A model generated the notes under the pieces. It made no database searches. It had not been told where the DNA came from and worked only from the letters and a program-made list of their open reading frames with translations. This document shows positions 22,325 to 37,300 of a DNA stretch of 64,000 nt, one piece after another. This stretch comes from Galeruca laticollis. Taxonomy: Eukaryota > Arthropoda > Insecta > Coleoptera > Chrysomelidae. The translations under genes were made by a program, and so were the position numbers. Positions within the stretch are counted from its first letter, which is position 1. Every line of letters starts with the position of its first letter. The stretch lies in the NCBI GenBank assembly GCA_963921935.1, contig OY998180.1, positions 106,110,270 through 106,174,269 on the forward strand, read 5' to 3'.

Positions 22325-25300
22325 GTATGTTTCCATAATTCCTGTCTAATCTTTCAATAGATGAATTTAGAATTGATAATACATTTTAGGGATCGATACA
22401 AGGATGTATTAGCCGCTTCTGATGCAATTAAATCTATGAAAACTATATCGCAGGATATTGTAAGGAATGTAGAACAAATCACTATCACAACTAGTGAACA
22501 GCTTATTCAAAATCCTTCAAGCTTCGACAACAAACAAGATTTCGCAGTGGACAGGTAAATACTAAACTACTCACCCTTTAACAGTGTTTTAATTGGTATA
22601 TTTTCAGCTTAAAAATTGAAGAACGTACTGTGATTAGTCGTATCAAGTTGGCAATCTTTATCAATGAACAAATTTGGATGTGTTTAGATGAAGATAATAA
22701 TTTAGATGCAGTGCAATACTATTTATTAGCCCAGCATATTCATACAGGTACAGTTAAATTACACCATACTTATTTAACCTTTATGTGACTGGATGGGTTA
22801 GGTTAGGTTTAAAATGAGTGGGTCAATGAGGCCCTCCACTGCGACTCGCGAGAGTCTATTGTGGCTCATACCTATTCAAATTTCACCAAATAAATTCAGC
22901 TTCTTGACGAAGCCGATTAATTTGTTCAGTGAATGATATTTCAGGTCCGAGGGCAAGAGAGTGGCCCTGCCAAACATCAGATACCTGATTTGCGCCGCGG
23001 CGGGGCAGGCACAAATTATATGCTCTGCTGTTTCATCATCTTCCAAACAAAGACGGCAAATCGGATCGTCCGACAGTCCAAGTTTCAGCATATGATGATT
23101 CAAACGACAGTGGCCTGTTAGGCACCGTAGATCGTGTCCATTATAGCCCAACATTTGTTTGAATATATTATTCGAAGGATGTATGAAGGCCTTTGAATGA
23201 ACCAATCCTGGTATATTATGCCAGAAGTCTAAAACTCTTCTTGCAGTCCAGGTATTTAGTGTTTGTTTGACAACACTTGTTGCAATGCCAATTGTAGGTT
23301 CTGGTCCGATAAAGTCATGGACTGGATGGATACCCGGGTGCCTTTTTCAGATTTAAATATTAATATTTTTTGTGTTTGAATTTGCTGAGCTTGGAAATTC
23401 TGTGACATTTCTATTATATTACATTTCATTATGTCAAGTTCGGTCCTGGCAAGATAGTAAAAGACACGTATTATTTTCGTCTTTATGTAAATGATCGATT
23501 TTCATTGTTTATCCACTGAATAATATAGTGAAAAGTTAGTGTTATTATAGCATAACAGTAAGAAGAGGTATGTAAAATAAGATCTCTTTGAAAACCTAAA
23601 AATTACCAAGTTTTTAATGAAATAGTGAAATAATTGTCCTTCAAGATATTAAAGAATAAACTTTAGTCATTCAATTTTCACAAAAACTTGTATTCGTCAA
23701 CTGATAATAAACATTTAGAACTTAGTATAACAGGGCTGTATTTGGAAACCTAAATAATTATTAAAATGGATAAAATTTTGGAGAAACTAAACACCATGGA
23801 TGAAAGGAACATTAAAATGGAAGAGAAAATAGATGGATTACAAAAAGAACTAACTGCCCTAATGAAAGAAAACTTCGAAAGAAAACAAGAAAATAAAGAT
23901 CTTAAAAAACAACAAGATAAAAGGATAGAAGTCTTAGAAAGAGAACTGATGAGTAAACATTTAATTATCTATGGAATCAGTGAAGTAACGAATGAAAATA
24001 CCGAAACCCAAAAGATGGAAGTACAGGGGGTAATTAACCAACTAGGGGTTCAGCTGAAATTCGAACAAGATATAATAGATATCAGGAGATTAGGAAAGAA
24101 AAGGGAAAATTCAACTAGACCAATATTGTTAGAAATGGCACATAAAAGTAAGAAATTTGAAATGTTAAAATTGGAACGGAATTTAAAAAATTGGAAGTGG
24201 AGTCTTAGCGAAGATTTTCTAAAAGAAATTCTATATCAGAAAACACAACTTTTGGAACAAATGAAAATAGCTAGGAGTCAAGGCTGTAAAGCTTTTGATA
24301 AATACAATAAACTTGTAGTGAATGGAAAAAAATATGAACTTAAGGATATGGGAGGTTGGAGACAGGAGATAAGTACGCAAACACCAACAAAATTTAGAAA
24401 AACGGGGGGGAAGAACAGTAAGTGTAAAGAGATTATAATTGATGAGCAGCATGGCTTTAGGAGTGGTCGATCTACGGTAACTAATCTGCTTATATACAAT
24501 AGTATGCTGTCGGCTGCCTTGGAGAGGGGTATCAGGTTGATGCCACATATACCGACTTCTCCAAGGCTTTCAACAGAGTTTAATCACTTGCTGTTGTTTG
24601 AGAAATTGAAAAATTTAGGTTTTTCAGACATATTAGCGAACTGGGTTCTTAGTTTTCTTAGTGAGAGAAGTTTGAAGTTAATGATTGGTCATTTTTTGTC
24701 AAGGTTTGTATGTGTTGGGTTGGTCAGATCACAACTGGAATATGGTTCAATTATTTGGATACCGCAGTATAATGTTTATAAGTCATTACTTGAGAGATTA
24801 CAAAACTAATTCTTGAGATATTGTAATAACAAGTTTAATTTGAATCTCATTGTTGATCATGACTATTCTCTCAAATTTCTTACTCTGATTAAAAGAAGGA
24901 TTATATATGCATTTCGCTCATTTATAAAATACTTAATGGTATTGCATCATGTCCATCCTTGCTATATGAGGTATTTTTTGCAGTTCCACAAAGAACGCTA
25001 TGGCATGATAACTTATTTTCCATTAGTTTTCATAGATCTAATTATGGTAAAAATCATTTAGGGACAGATCTCTAGAATTTTCATATAGAGAGGGTAGATT
25101 GAATCTTTTTAATAGCTCTTTCCAAGTCTTCAAGAGCACTCTACTGAGGATGCTTTAAAGTAATGTTATCACTCTGAAATATTTAGATACTAAGAAAAAA
25201 AATTATTATCTTATACTTTATTGTCATTTGTCTTGAGATTTTTTAGTTATTTCTTGTTTTTTTTACCTATTTTTTATGATTACTTAGTTTAGTTTGTTAA

Positions 25301-28300
25301 TTGTAGATTGACATAACCATATTGTAAGCTGTTTTTATTTTGTAATTTTTCCCGTTTAATAAATAAATAAATAAAAACAGTAAAAATATTTAGTAAATGT
25401 ACTGTAGTGGGAGAACTTCGAGAAAATGACAGTTACTGATTTTCATACATGTCTAATCACGTCCATAACAGTGCAGTTTATGTCTCCCCACCACTGTCTC
25501 CCATATATGTATAGTTACAGTGTATATACCTGGGTAGTTATGTCATCGCTAGAAGGTGTTTGTGATTTTTCCCAGTCACATAAAGGTTAAATTGAATTGT
25601 GTTTATTACACCAGAATAATTATTATTTCAGGTATTAGTCTTTCAAAGAAACAGTATATTGATAGAGTACCACTTCTGCAACAAATAAAGTCAAATTTGC
25701 TTGTGTTAAGGTCCAAAATTTTTGATAATATTACTGAAAAATTGGAATCTGTAGAAACTTCAGCAAAAGTAAGTATAGTTTTTCTTCTTTTTAAAATTCT
25801 ATATAAAAATTGTAATTATTGCTTTTTTTTCAGGAGACTAGTGAAAACTTGAATGCTTTGTTATTATTAGAAAACCAGAGTAGTGATGACTTGGTAAACA
25901 TATTTATTGAACATCGTAAGACTGCTTTGAAAACGGTTATTAATACTTCACATTCAAGTGTTAGAGTACAAATTTGTTCAATGGTAAAATGTCTTATGAC
26001 CACTATTCGACTTCAACATGAATGTTTTATAAGTAAGCATATCAATTTTAACGAATTTCCAATTGCACAGAATGTTTTACTTATTTGTTAGGTGTTCAAA
26101 ATGGGTTCAAAGGATTAATTTGGCAACAACTACATGAAATTGTAGGCAGCACAGCTCCTTCAACATTATCAAAACTAGAATTACCTGTTACACCTCTAAA
26201 TGGTTATATACCTGAAATAATAAAACAATTTAAGTAGGTCTTCCATTTGAAGTTTTAAGCAGGAATATTAATTAAAAAATATATTTTAGACCAAAATGTA
26301 AGTTTTCAGACCAAGCTGAAATGTCTTTAAAAGACACAGAAACAATTATTAATAATTGGTTGGAGTCTACTCAAAAAATGATTAAAAATGGCTTACAGAA
26401 GTCTCTGGATTTGATTCCAAATATTAGAGGATTGCATTTAACAAGAGAAGAATCCTTAAAAATTGGTAAAATTCTCGGTTATGCAAAATGATATTTAATT
26501 TTTTTATGTATTTTGTATTTTTTAGAGCCGCCGGATAATTGGAATGAAATCTGCAAAGGCTCTCACCTACCAGATAATTTTGACATATGGTACTACTTTT
26601 TCCAAAAATTGATAACGCAAAGATGCAAAAATTTGATCACCAAAAAAGTATCTTCAAATATTTTAGAAATTCAGAAAGATCTTCAACAGATTTTAGACAC
26701 AGCAGCCAAGTCGGAAAGATCGGAGACTGATCTGCGTTGGTATACTTGGTCAGAGGATATGGATGATGTCAGCAAAATTGAGAATGCCCATCTAGGTAAA
26801 ATATCTTGTTATTTAAAGTTTAATAAACAAACTATTTTTCTCATTATTTCAGGTCTTTCAATGAAAACCAAGGGCCATTCTCAAAATATAGTTGGCCTGT
26901 GTAAAAAATTTGATAGAAAATATTTAGAATTGTTGGAAGATGCTTCTCCATATCTGCATGGAAAAGAATATAGTACCAATACTAATTTCACAGTGATAAT
27001 TAAGGATTTTAAGTTCAAGAGGAAATATATGGATAAGACTGATATTGAAAAGTATTTGCAGATGGAATGTACCAAAACTTGTATTGAGTAAGTCCTGAAC
27101 TAATATTTGTATATGAAAGATTAGGTCACTTTATTCCTTGTTTCATCAGAAATAAATTTATTATTTGAGGAAGCAATTTAAGACGAATTGACATACATGG
27201 TTTTCAAATTAATGGAAACAAGGAAATATCAAAACTAAGTGTATTAAACAGAAATACCAAAACTGGACAATTTCTTAATGGGGGGTTTAATTTTGACACC
27301 AGTGACGTAAATATTGAATCAACTTAAGGATCACTGAAATTTTTGTGTAGACAACTGTTTACCTTAATATTCCTCTTTTTCATGAGTGTTGCATATACTG
27401 GTTCATTAAGTGGACTGCATTTCTTTTTCATGTAATTATGAACAAACAATTCTATTCTTGTATCATAACTTTTATATATTAATTAAAAAATGACGTACAT
27501 AATGACAACAACATTGACATACAATCAACAACTAACTAAAAATAAAATTCCTTTACATTTGTTTAATATGCAGACCAACTGCGCTTTAGACTTTGGGTGT
27601 TTCTTATATTCAATATAAAAAAGTACCAAAGGTTACTATTCTGAAATTTATAATACAGCGGTTTCCAAAATGGGGGTCGCAGGTTAATTGCAAATATTGT
27701 CGTTGTTTTGATAAAATGATGGTTTTAAGAATAACCGCTCAAACATATGGAAATTTTTTATTAACACTGATTTTTCTGCTCGGCACTGTACGTAATATTT
27801 TAACAACAATAATTCTCAAGGGGTCAAAAGCCATGTAAGCACATAAGTATAGAATATGTTACAGGGAAGAATATATTTGTTCAAATAGATAAAATAACCT
27901 CGTTTATTAAAGGAATTGAATTTTGGACTAAAAATAGTCAAGATAATAAATGTTGATGTGTTTTCGAATTTGAAAAATAGCTGTTCCATTGAAAAAATTA
28001 AAGAGGATAAGGATCTTATAATATAACAATATTTATTCATCTATAAAAAATTTACAATAATGGATATGATCATATTCTTAGAACTACAAAATCACAGTAA
28101 GATAATACATTTTACAACTGAACAAAACGATTTACCCACTAAGACAAAAGCCTTAGCGTGGGGAAACTAAGGTTATCTGTGTTCTCACAATATTTATAAC
28201 ATAATTACATACCTTAATTAGACAAACAACAGCATTTTATAAAAAAATTCCAAGTGCTCTGAATTATATAGATCATAAGTACATTAAATAAATGATACAT

Positions 28301-31300
28301 CTATTTATACAACACTTAACAAATTATTTTCAAGATATAAAAGAATACGCTAGATGCGAAATCCATTTATTGTCGAAGTTAATCATGATTTTGACCTGAC
28401 AATTAATGAACAGGAAAAATTAACGGAACTCTTTTGTGATCAATTCAAACCTAATGATCCGGGAAAACTCTGGTTGCACGTAAGCAAGCAAATATCATTC
28501 CTTGTCATCAGAAGCTATGAAAATTCTTTTACCTTTTGTGACGTAATATATGCTCGAAACAGGTTTTTCCACATTTACTGTTATCAAAACAAAATATTGA
28601 ACATGATTAATAGTGGAAAACGAAATAAGAGTGGCTCTGTCTTCATATAAACGGCGATTTAACTAATTATGTGGGAAGAACCATAATCCATGATGAAAGA
28701 AGAAAGAATATACAACTATTGCTTGAATAACCATTACTTCCCTGCTGAATGGAAGGAGGGCATTGTAATAATTATTCCAAAATAAAATGCTAACCACAAG
28801 CTACCTCAAAACTACCGACCTATCACTCCTCTTCCTATTGGAAAAACATTTGAGGAAGATTATATCAGGAACTAAATCAGTATATTCCATCACACCAGTT
28901 TGTATTTAAAGAAAAATCGTCAAATAACCCACCCTTTCGCTATTTTAACATCCAATGTGCAGGCTTCAAGACTGAGAGGTCTAAAGGTGGCTGGATTCTT
29001 CTTGGATATAAAAAAAGGTTTGGACTGTGTTAGACATGAAATTTTATTACATAAACTAGATAGGATGAATTGTTCGCCTTCCCTATTCAAAGATTTTGTC
29101 ATAAGTCGCAGGTGTATAGTTAGAATCAATGGAACATTTTCCCAATCATTCTCCATGCAACAAGGAGTTCCACAAGGCTCACCGCTATCTCTCTCTATTG
29201 TGGAACCTTTACTGTAATGACATATGTGAATATGAACTTTTTAGTAGCAACTTACTAATTTGCAGATGACACAATGGTAAAAATGCAAGTAGTACAGTGT
29301 TTACATTTCAACTGAAAGTGAATGATATATTATCTCGGGCCAATAATACATGGAAATTAATAATAAATCTTGCTAAAACAAAATTAATAATTTTTAATCA
29401 CAGGATCCAGTATCCCAATGCTCCAAAAAACTGCGTATTGGTATTATATAATGCCTCTTATCACAAACCCATTTCAAATTTTTCATAGAAAAAGATGCAA
29501 TGCAGAGGCTTACTGAAAGAAATATTTTTTATGAGTTAAAAGCAACTAAAGCTGAACTATATACCATTATGAAAATGCGCAAGGCAGGTTTTAAAACATA
29601 TATAATAGATAAAATTTTAGCAGAACATGACATTTTAATGTTATGTTTACCACCCTATCATCCGGAGCTAAACCCAATAAAAAAAATATGGGCGTTGGTG
29701 AAGAACGAAGTAGCTGCTTGCAACGTAACTTTTAAATTAGATGATATGTCGAAATTAACAGAAAAAACATTTTGTGAGGTGACTATAGAACATTGAAAAA
29801 ATATTTTCGCGAATGTGACAAAAGTTGAAAACAAATACATTGAAAGAGAACATATTATGGATAACGTGGCGGATTTAATAATAAACTTAGGAGAGGAAAG
29901 TAGTGACAGAGAAAGTGAATTTTCAGATAATGAAGCAGACGACGATGACGACTTAGGTCGCAAGCCCATCGTGTAGACTGTTATTGTTTTACTTTAATTT
30001 TAACTTCATTAATATAACTTTTCAGTATTAAATGACAATTGTATGATTTAATAAATTAGTATTAATATTTTTTATTCTCTATAACAACAAACTCTTTTTG
30101 TTGAGATTGTATCACGTATATTACCAAGAAGTCTAGATCATTTACTTAGTTCCATAAAAATTAATAATAATAAAATCTATAAGAAAAGTATTTTTTAGCA
30201 GTAAGTAGAAAAATGATGTGCACAACACATCTGTAAAGGCCTTTTTTGGAATCTTGTGATTGTCGTCTTCGGGTTGGGTTCATGGAAAAATATTCATATT
30301 GGTCTAAAAATTTAATTCTAACTTAAATTCCAATTATGAACTGAAGATTAACTTTTTATTTTTTTACTAATATTTATTTTGGATATAGTGTAATATGCTT
30401 GATGCTTTTTGGGTAATAAATAAATCAATGTTTTAAATTCTATTTTTAAATGAAATTATAATGTAATTTTTAACCTACTTCTCCTCAGTTATAAGATGCA
30501 AACCCATTTTATGGTACCATCAAACAGACTTTTTCAGGTCTCACTTTATTAATTCTGTGCATCGTTGCCATTTAGTTCTGCCCAACTATTTTCAAGGTCA
30601 TAGCTCTACTCAATTTCCACTACCTCTACCAATTTTACTTTTCTGCCAACCCTCCCACTAAGCAAAAAACATCGCAGTTTCGTTACTTTGTTACGTTATA
30701 CAAAAAGGATTTGTTACGACCTTTTCTTGTTCATAGTTACGTAAAACGTCCGCAAACATGACAAAATCCCAGTTACGTTTACAAATAAACGGTTTTATTA
30801 CAAAACTATAACATATTATTTCCGTTCTTGGAATGTTCCAGTTACCTCGTAATTTTAACGTTACGATTATGTGACTAAAGTTACATTTTCGTTTCGAAGC
30901 TATAACATACTAATTTCGTTTTTGAGATGTTACATTAATGTAATTAATAGAAACTAAAGCAAACCTAATTTTAGTGGAAAATCGGTCAAAAAAAATTATA
31001 CTTTCTCCCACAAAATGTTCAAGTTCATACCGACAGAAAGAACTGTCTTTGTAGCAACAGTTTTTTCTATTGATTTGAATTCCTATTGAACTTTTGATAC
31101 GAGAAAGTATAATTATTTTTATTTTGCCGATCCCACTAAAAATTCAGTAGTTATTATATGACTTCCTTCACATATTATATGTCTATGTATCAGAATAGCT
31201 TGGTGCATACATCAAGTAATGCAACTGTAACCATATTTATCAAACAATGTATTTATGTGATGGAGGCGCTTATATTTTGCTAATTATTCATTTTGTTTCA

Positions 31301-34300
31301 CTAGTATTGAGTTTTTATTAATTTCACCACTCTAACCTAAACGCACCCCAATCAAATACATGCTCCAAACATCAATTTAAATACTTTCTGGGTAGTTTTA
31401 ATAATATACTTATGTAGATTGAAATAAAAAATATATTCTATTTTACTTATGTACATAAATATGTTCATATAGAGATTTATGTAAAGCATGTACTGCAAAC
31501 ACGTACCTCTGAAAAATGAATCAAGTATTAGAATTATAATAATATTTATGTAAATGTTTACTAATATTATTCAAATATATTTTTATTTACCAATTCCTCT
31601 GCTGCAGCTCTGCTCTCTTGAGCCGTTGGTTGGCTTGTCGAAACCAATCCATAGTTATGATCTCGAATTCCTTATCAGTTACAGTGTGGCAGTGTTGTGC
31701 TGCATCTAAAGATGAATATCAATGATTAAGTATAAATATTGAATAAAAATTGTGAATATTCATATATAGGTACTGATAAAAACTATGCAACTATACTAGA
31801 ACTTGATCATAAATTGAGACTATTTATTCCAAAATTTTGAAAGCGAGTATTTGATTTGTATTATATGCACCGAAAAAGTGTTTGAAAAGGACTATATAAC
31901 GTAAATACATTTTAGATCACTGACTTATTTATTATTTTATAATCGCAGCCTTACTATAAGTAGAGGTAAAAGCAGCAGATGCTATAATTGGGTAAACTAG
32001 TGAATTTAGTACTTACTTTACACTTTACGATTCATCTTCCTAAAACACATGCTTTTTAAAACGAACGAATGATATAAAGTGAATTAAAAGGGACGCGAGG
32101 GAATACTTCGGTAAATAGGTTATGGTTGGCGGTGGCGGCACTTTCTTCGACGTCACCTGTCACGTATTCGCAATGATACGGTTTTAAGGGCGCGTTCCGG
32201 GTGTGCTCTAGTGATGAAAGTGAAATACATTGTTGTTTTGTCAGGTTGAAAAACTTGTACAATATATTTTAAAAAAGATTAGACAAGGCATATGCTTTTC
32301 CTGAAAATTTTGGTGTATTTATAATATTTGTGATTCAAACAAGTTTATAAATCAACGGAACTGATATAATTAAAATAAACGTTTTTTAGATTAACAAGAA
32401 TGTTATGTTTCTATTACATTTCATTTATATTTAACAAAGAAGTTGACGCAAAAACATGTTGGCAATGTAAACTTAAAACATTTTTGAAACCAACATTAAT
32501 GCTACGTTTCTAACACGTTTTGTTGAAAACGTTAGAATCATATGATTACATTTAACATTCTAAAAACATAATCAATTTCAACGTCACACAAAATCGTACC
32601 TGTTGCGTCAATTAGATATTTAAAGGAGAACATCTTGTGAGTTACTTGAAAATAACGTAACTCAACGTCTCAAAGACGTTTCTTGCTTAGTGGGCTATCT
32701 ATGATGCGAGAAAAGTATTGGTTTCCCTAAAAATAGTTGGACTTTTCGATTTTTTTGAGTTATTTTTTTACCTTGCAGTGAGAAAAACACGAAAAAGGGT
32801 TTTGTTGTTGGACTTTTCGTGTTTTTTTTTAGTTATTTTTTCACCTTGCAGTGAGAAAAACACGAAAAGGGGTTTTGTTAGCACGATACAGTCTCCAGAG
32901 TGCATAAAATCACTAATTTTATGATTGGGTATTGTTCAGGGCATGAACAGATGGGCATGAAAAGATGAACTTGATTGATTTTCCGCTCACCAGAACCAGT
33001 AAAACGGGTGCTGTGGTATCTAAAGTACCAATATTTGGTCATTTTTGGAGAAATTTGTTAGCACGATACTGCCTCTGGAGTGTATACAAGTGACCAATTT
33101 TATGATTGGATATTATTAAGAGCGCCTCACAGATGAACCCTATTGATATTCAGCTCACCAGAGCTACTACAACTGGACCTATAAATCCAGATATATAACA
33201 TTTTTGCAACAATTTCATGCAATAGTATCAATAAAATTTATTTTTCTCTCTGTGGGAAGAAACAAACCCTTCACATTAAGCTGATTTTAGTCAATAATAA
33301 TTAATGCCCGTGTAAAACAGAGAATATAATTTTTTAAGGGGAGGGACGTTAGGCTGTAATAATATATTGTTTCATTTCAGGTTATCAAATTATTGTATTA
33401 ACATTTTAAATGAAGAAAAGTCAGATCTTGTTACCAAATCCATAATATTGGCAAGGTTTTTACAAGCAATAACACAGTCATGTCCAAATTTCTACAAGTG
33501 TTGTTCATTTAGTAACAGTGAAGATTGGTTAAAAATCTGTAATAACTTTAATAATACAAGTAATAAATTATGGACGAATTGGATAAATGATGTATTGAAA
33601 GGAACAGAAGAACATTGTCTTGCTTTGAATGATATTTCTCCAAAAATGATGCTCAAAATACTTAGTGTAAGTTGTTCACGACGATAGCGCTTTAACTTTT
33701 TGTTTTTCTTTTAAATGGACTGTATGATAAATTTATTCAATTCCAAATGACACTTTACCTTGGTGGCTTCGTTCCTCGGGATAATCTGATGACCGGCCGG
33801 CTTTGAGGCGATGTTACACAGGATGATCACCGATATGTGGACACTGTTCTGCTGTACACAAAGGTAAATCGGACACTGCTTTGCTGTATACAGAGGTAAA
33901 TCGGATACTGCTCTGCTCTATACAGAGGTAAATCGGACAATGTTTATTTAGGTCTGGTCTGGACCGATTGACCCAATACAAGGCGATGTGAAATGTCATC
34001 GTAGCGCGGTTAAATTTAAAAATATGAAATTAATCGATTCTAACGCAATCACGTACATTCTCTCCCGCCAAATTCATGAGTGCATTTTGACAGAAGAAAG
34101 GAAAATAAAGATATTTTCTGAAAAAGAGAAAAAAATTCGGAAAATAATAAAGAACTCAAATTAATTAAGAATTATGTGTACCTTGAAAATTTTGTATCTG
34201 GTATATATTTGACCAAGGAACGTTTAAAATTCCATTGGTGGCCCGAATGCTTACAACCCTAACAATAACATCTTGACCAGGATGTAAAGCAGTAATTCGA

Positions 34301-37300
34301 GCCATGATCCAACGCCCTGGGGTAACATTATCCTCATGAAGTAAAACTAGTTGTCGTATGTTAGGAGAAGATGTGGGCGTTGGCCACTTTGAGCGTTGTT
34401 GGAGAAGATATTCTCGTTTCCAACGAGTCCAAAAGTTCTGTGGCAGCTTTTCATAGAAATGGTAGAAAAATCAGGAAGAGAAAGGGTTTTTAAAGGTTAA
34501 AGTTAGAAAGTGTCCAGGAGTGAGAGCATTGATATCTTAGTAATTTAAAATTTGATCTCCTATCACGCATGTAACAAGGGTTTTGACTGATTTTATACTG
34601 CCTTCCCAAAGACCATTGAAACCACGATGAGCAATAAATATTTGCAAAGCGGCAAGAAAACCTTTAGAAGTTAAATTACTCACTAACTCAAGATGTAAAG
34701 CCTTAGTGGCACAACAAATAAAGAGACATATGTAGTAGGCTTTGGTTGTTCGAACATCACGATATCTCGAAGGGGTAATGTAAAATGGTCGTCCAAAGTC
34801 AACACCACTCTGAGAAAACGCTTTAATGGGAGCCAATCGTAATTTGGGTAAATCGCCTATAGGCGGCTGAAAAGGCTTAGGGGACTGTTTCCAACAACGA
34901 ATACATTTTGAAGTGACAGAGTTTATGGTTCTTTTCGAAGATAATATCCAAAAACATTGGGATATCAAAAATTGGGTGGTTTTTGGCCCGGCATGTAAAT
35001 TTTTATGGTGAAAATACCTAATTAGAATCAATGTTAAAGGGGTAATAAAAGGGGGTATTTCGAAACGTACGATAAAGGAGCATGTTTTAATCGACCACCA
35101 ACCCTAAGATCTTTAAGAGAGTTATCTAGATCTGGTTCAAAATTTAGATTATGGGGTTTAATAAAGGAAGTAGGTCAATTAGACAATAAGATGGGTTCAT
35201 ATGAACATCATTTACGAAGTTCAAAACTTCCTAAATGCAAAAGAGAAATTAAATCTTGCATAAGCGCTTGAGCTTCTACAAAATCATTCGAGCGAAAACA
35301 AAAATAATCGATATAATAGCAAGTATGGATAATTTTAGCTGTTTGTGGAAAGCGATATCCCTCGTCAAGAGCAAGTTGATGCAAAGTACGAAGAGCGAGA
35401 AATGGAGAGGAAATAATACCATAAGTTAGAGTATTCAGACGATACTCCCGAATACATTCATCTTTAGAAAATATCCAAAAGATATGTTGAAACTCTACGT
35501 TTTTGAGAAAGAAACTCATGTGATACATTTGTTTGATGTCTGTGCACAAAATAAACTTGAGTAAACGAAAATTAAGTAAAATAGAAACAATGTCTTGTTG
35601 AAGTTTAGGTCCAATAAATAAACAATCATTGAGGGATTTCTCATTAGGAACTTTGGCAGATACATTAAAAACTACACTTAATTTAGTGTCAGGTTTGGCC
35701 ACACAATGGTGAGGAATATAATATTTACCATTCTCTTCATTGTCGGCAGAAATCAACTCCATGTGACCTAGGTCGAGATACTCCCGCATAAAGGCAGAAT
35801 AGTGTTCATACAGGTCGAGTTACTTGAAAAGTCTGTGTTCAAGAGAGTGAAAACTATATAAAGCCAGATCTCGTATACTAGGAAAAGTAGGATCTATTTC
35901 CCGAAAAGGTAATGACACAACATATTGTTCTGAAGGTTTACGAGAAACATTATCTTTGCAAAGATCATGAAACAAAATATCATCAGAATTAACGGGAATG
36001 ACTTCCCAGAAAGTTTTCAAAGTAGTATCTAATGAGACTTTGGAAACGGTCTGGCATAATAAAGAAGTGATAATAGGATTCTTGACATGAATCGGGCCCA
36101 TGACGACGTAACCAAAAACAGTATTTATGGCATCGGGTTCACCTGCGTTGCCAGACATCTTGCCTGGGAGCAATAATTTGGGAAATAAATCAGCTCCGAT
36201 TAATAAGTCGATAGTTCCTGGTCGATAAAATTGAAAATCAGCTAGCGAAATATTAGTTAAATGGATCCACTTATTGGGATCGATTTTAAAATCAGGCATG
36301 GGATCATAAATTTTGTCTAAGACTAGAGCATCCAAATTAAAAACAGGAAAGTCCCTAGTATGCGGGAAAATTGAAAGGACAACTACTCCAGTCTGCAACT
36401 CAGAGTTCATAGAAGCAAGACCATTAACTTCAAGGGCACATTGAGACTGAGGGATACCTAAAGTGTTTAAGGCTTTACGGATAATAAAAGAAGTTTGGCT
36501 ATCGCTATCTAAAATAGCTCTTAAGGGTCGCCGACTGCCTTTATTATCAAGGATGTCAACCACAGCTGTGGAAAACAAAACTCCCTATTCAACAGGAGAT
36601 TGGAGTCCAAATAAAGTAGTGGTACTTGATTGACTTGACGGACGGTTTGGATTCAAATTAAGTGAAACGTCGGTAGAGTTTGGGATGGGTTTATCGAAAT
36701 GCAATAGATTATGATGAGTCTTGGATTTGCAAGACCGACAAGTGTATTTGGAGCAACAGGAACGAAGATCATGAGAGAAACTTAAAACTGTTAAAGCATA
36801 AATCAATTGTTTGCAAAAACAATGCCTGTCTGAAGGACTTTTGCTCAAAAATTGATCACTTGTGTAAATAGTATCGTTTTGTTTGCATAAAATACAATGT
36901 TGATTAGACAAATTAGTAACTAACAAAGTTGAAGAACGAGTTCTACCTTTTGAAATCGAGGATGGATCTTTCGATCGGAAGGATTTCGGTGAAGAAATAT
37001 TATAGGTTTGTTCCAACCGAAGTAAATACCGTTCTAGTACCGTACAATCTCAGTAACGCAGCAAATTTGATGTAAATTACACAGATTTATTATATTCACT
37101 AATCAGCAGGTCAACTGGGTTTGTATCGTAATTGTACGGTTTTTGTGTTGGTTGGAACAGACCTTAACAATTAAATTACTGTAGGCGTTCAATTGGGTTT
37201 CGTAAAATGCAATCAAGCTAGTGAAGGTGGAGATCTCTGTTGATTTATGTTCCATTTCAAAGAGGCGTGCCATTTTTGGAGTTAATCTAGAATATAACAT

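Noticed and set aside
30654..32694. CACTA/EnSpm assignment
   Set aside because: Ends begin CCCACTA, not CACTA, and the apparent duplication is 2 bp of weak value; left unclassified.
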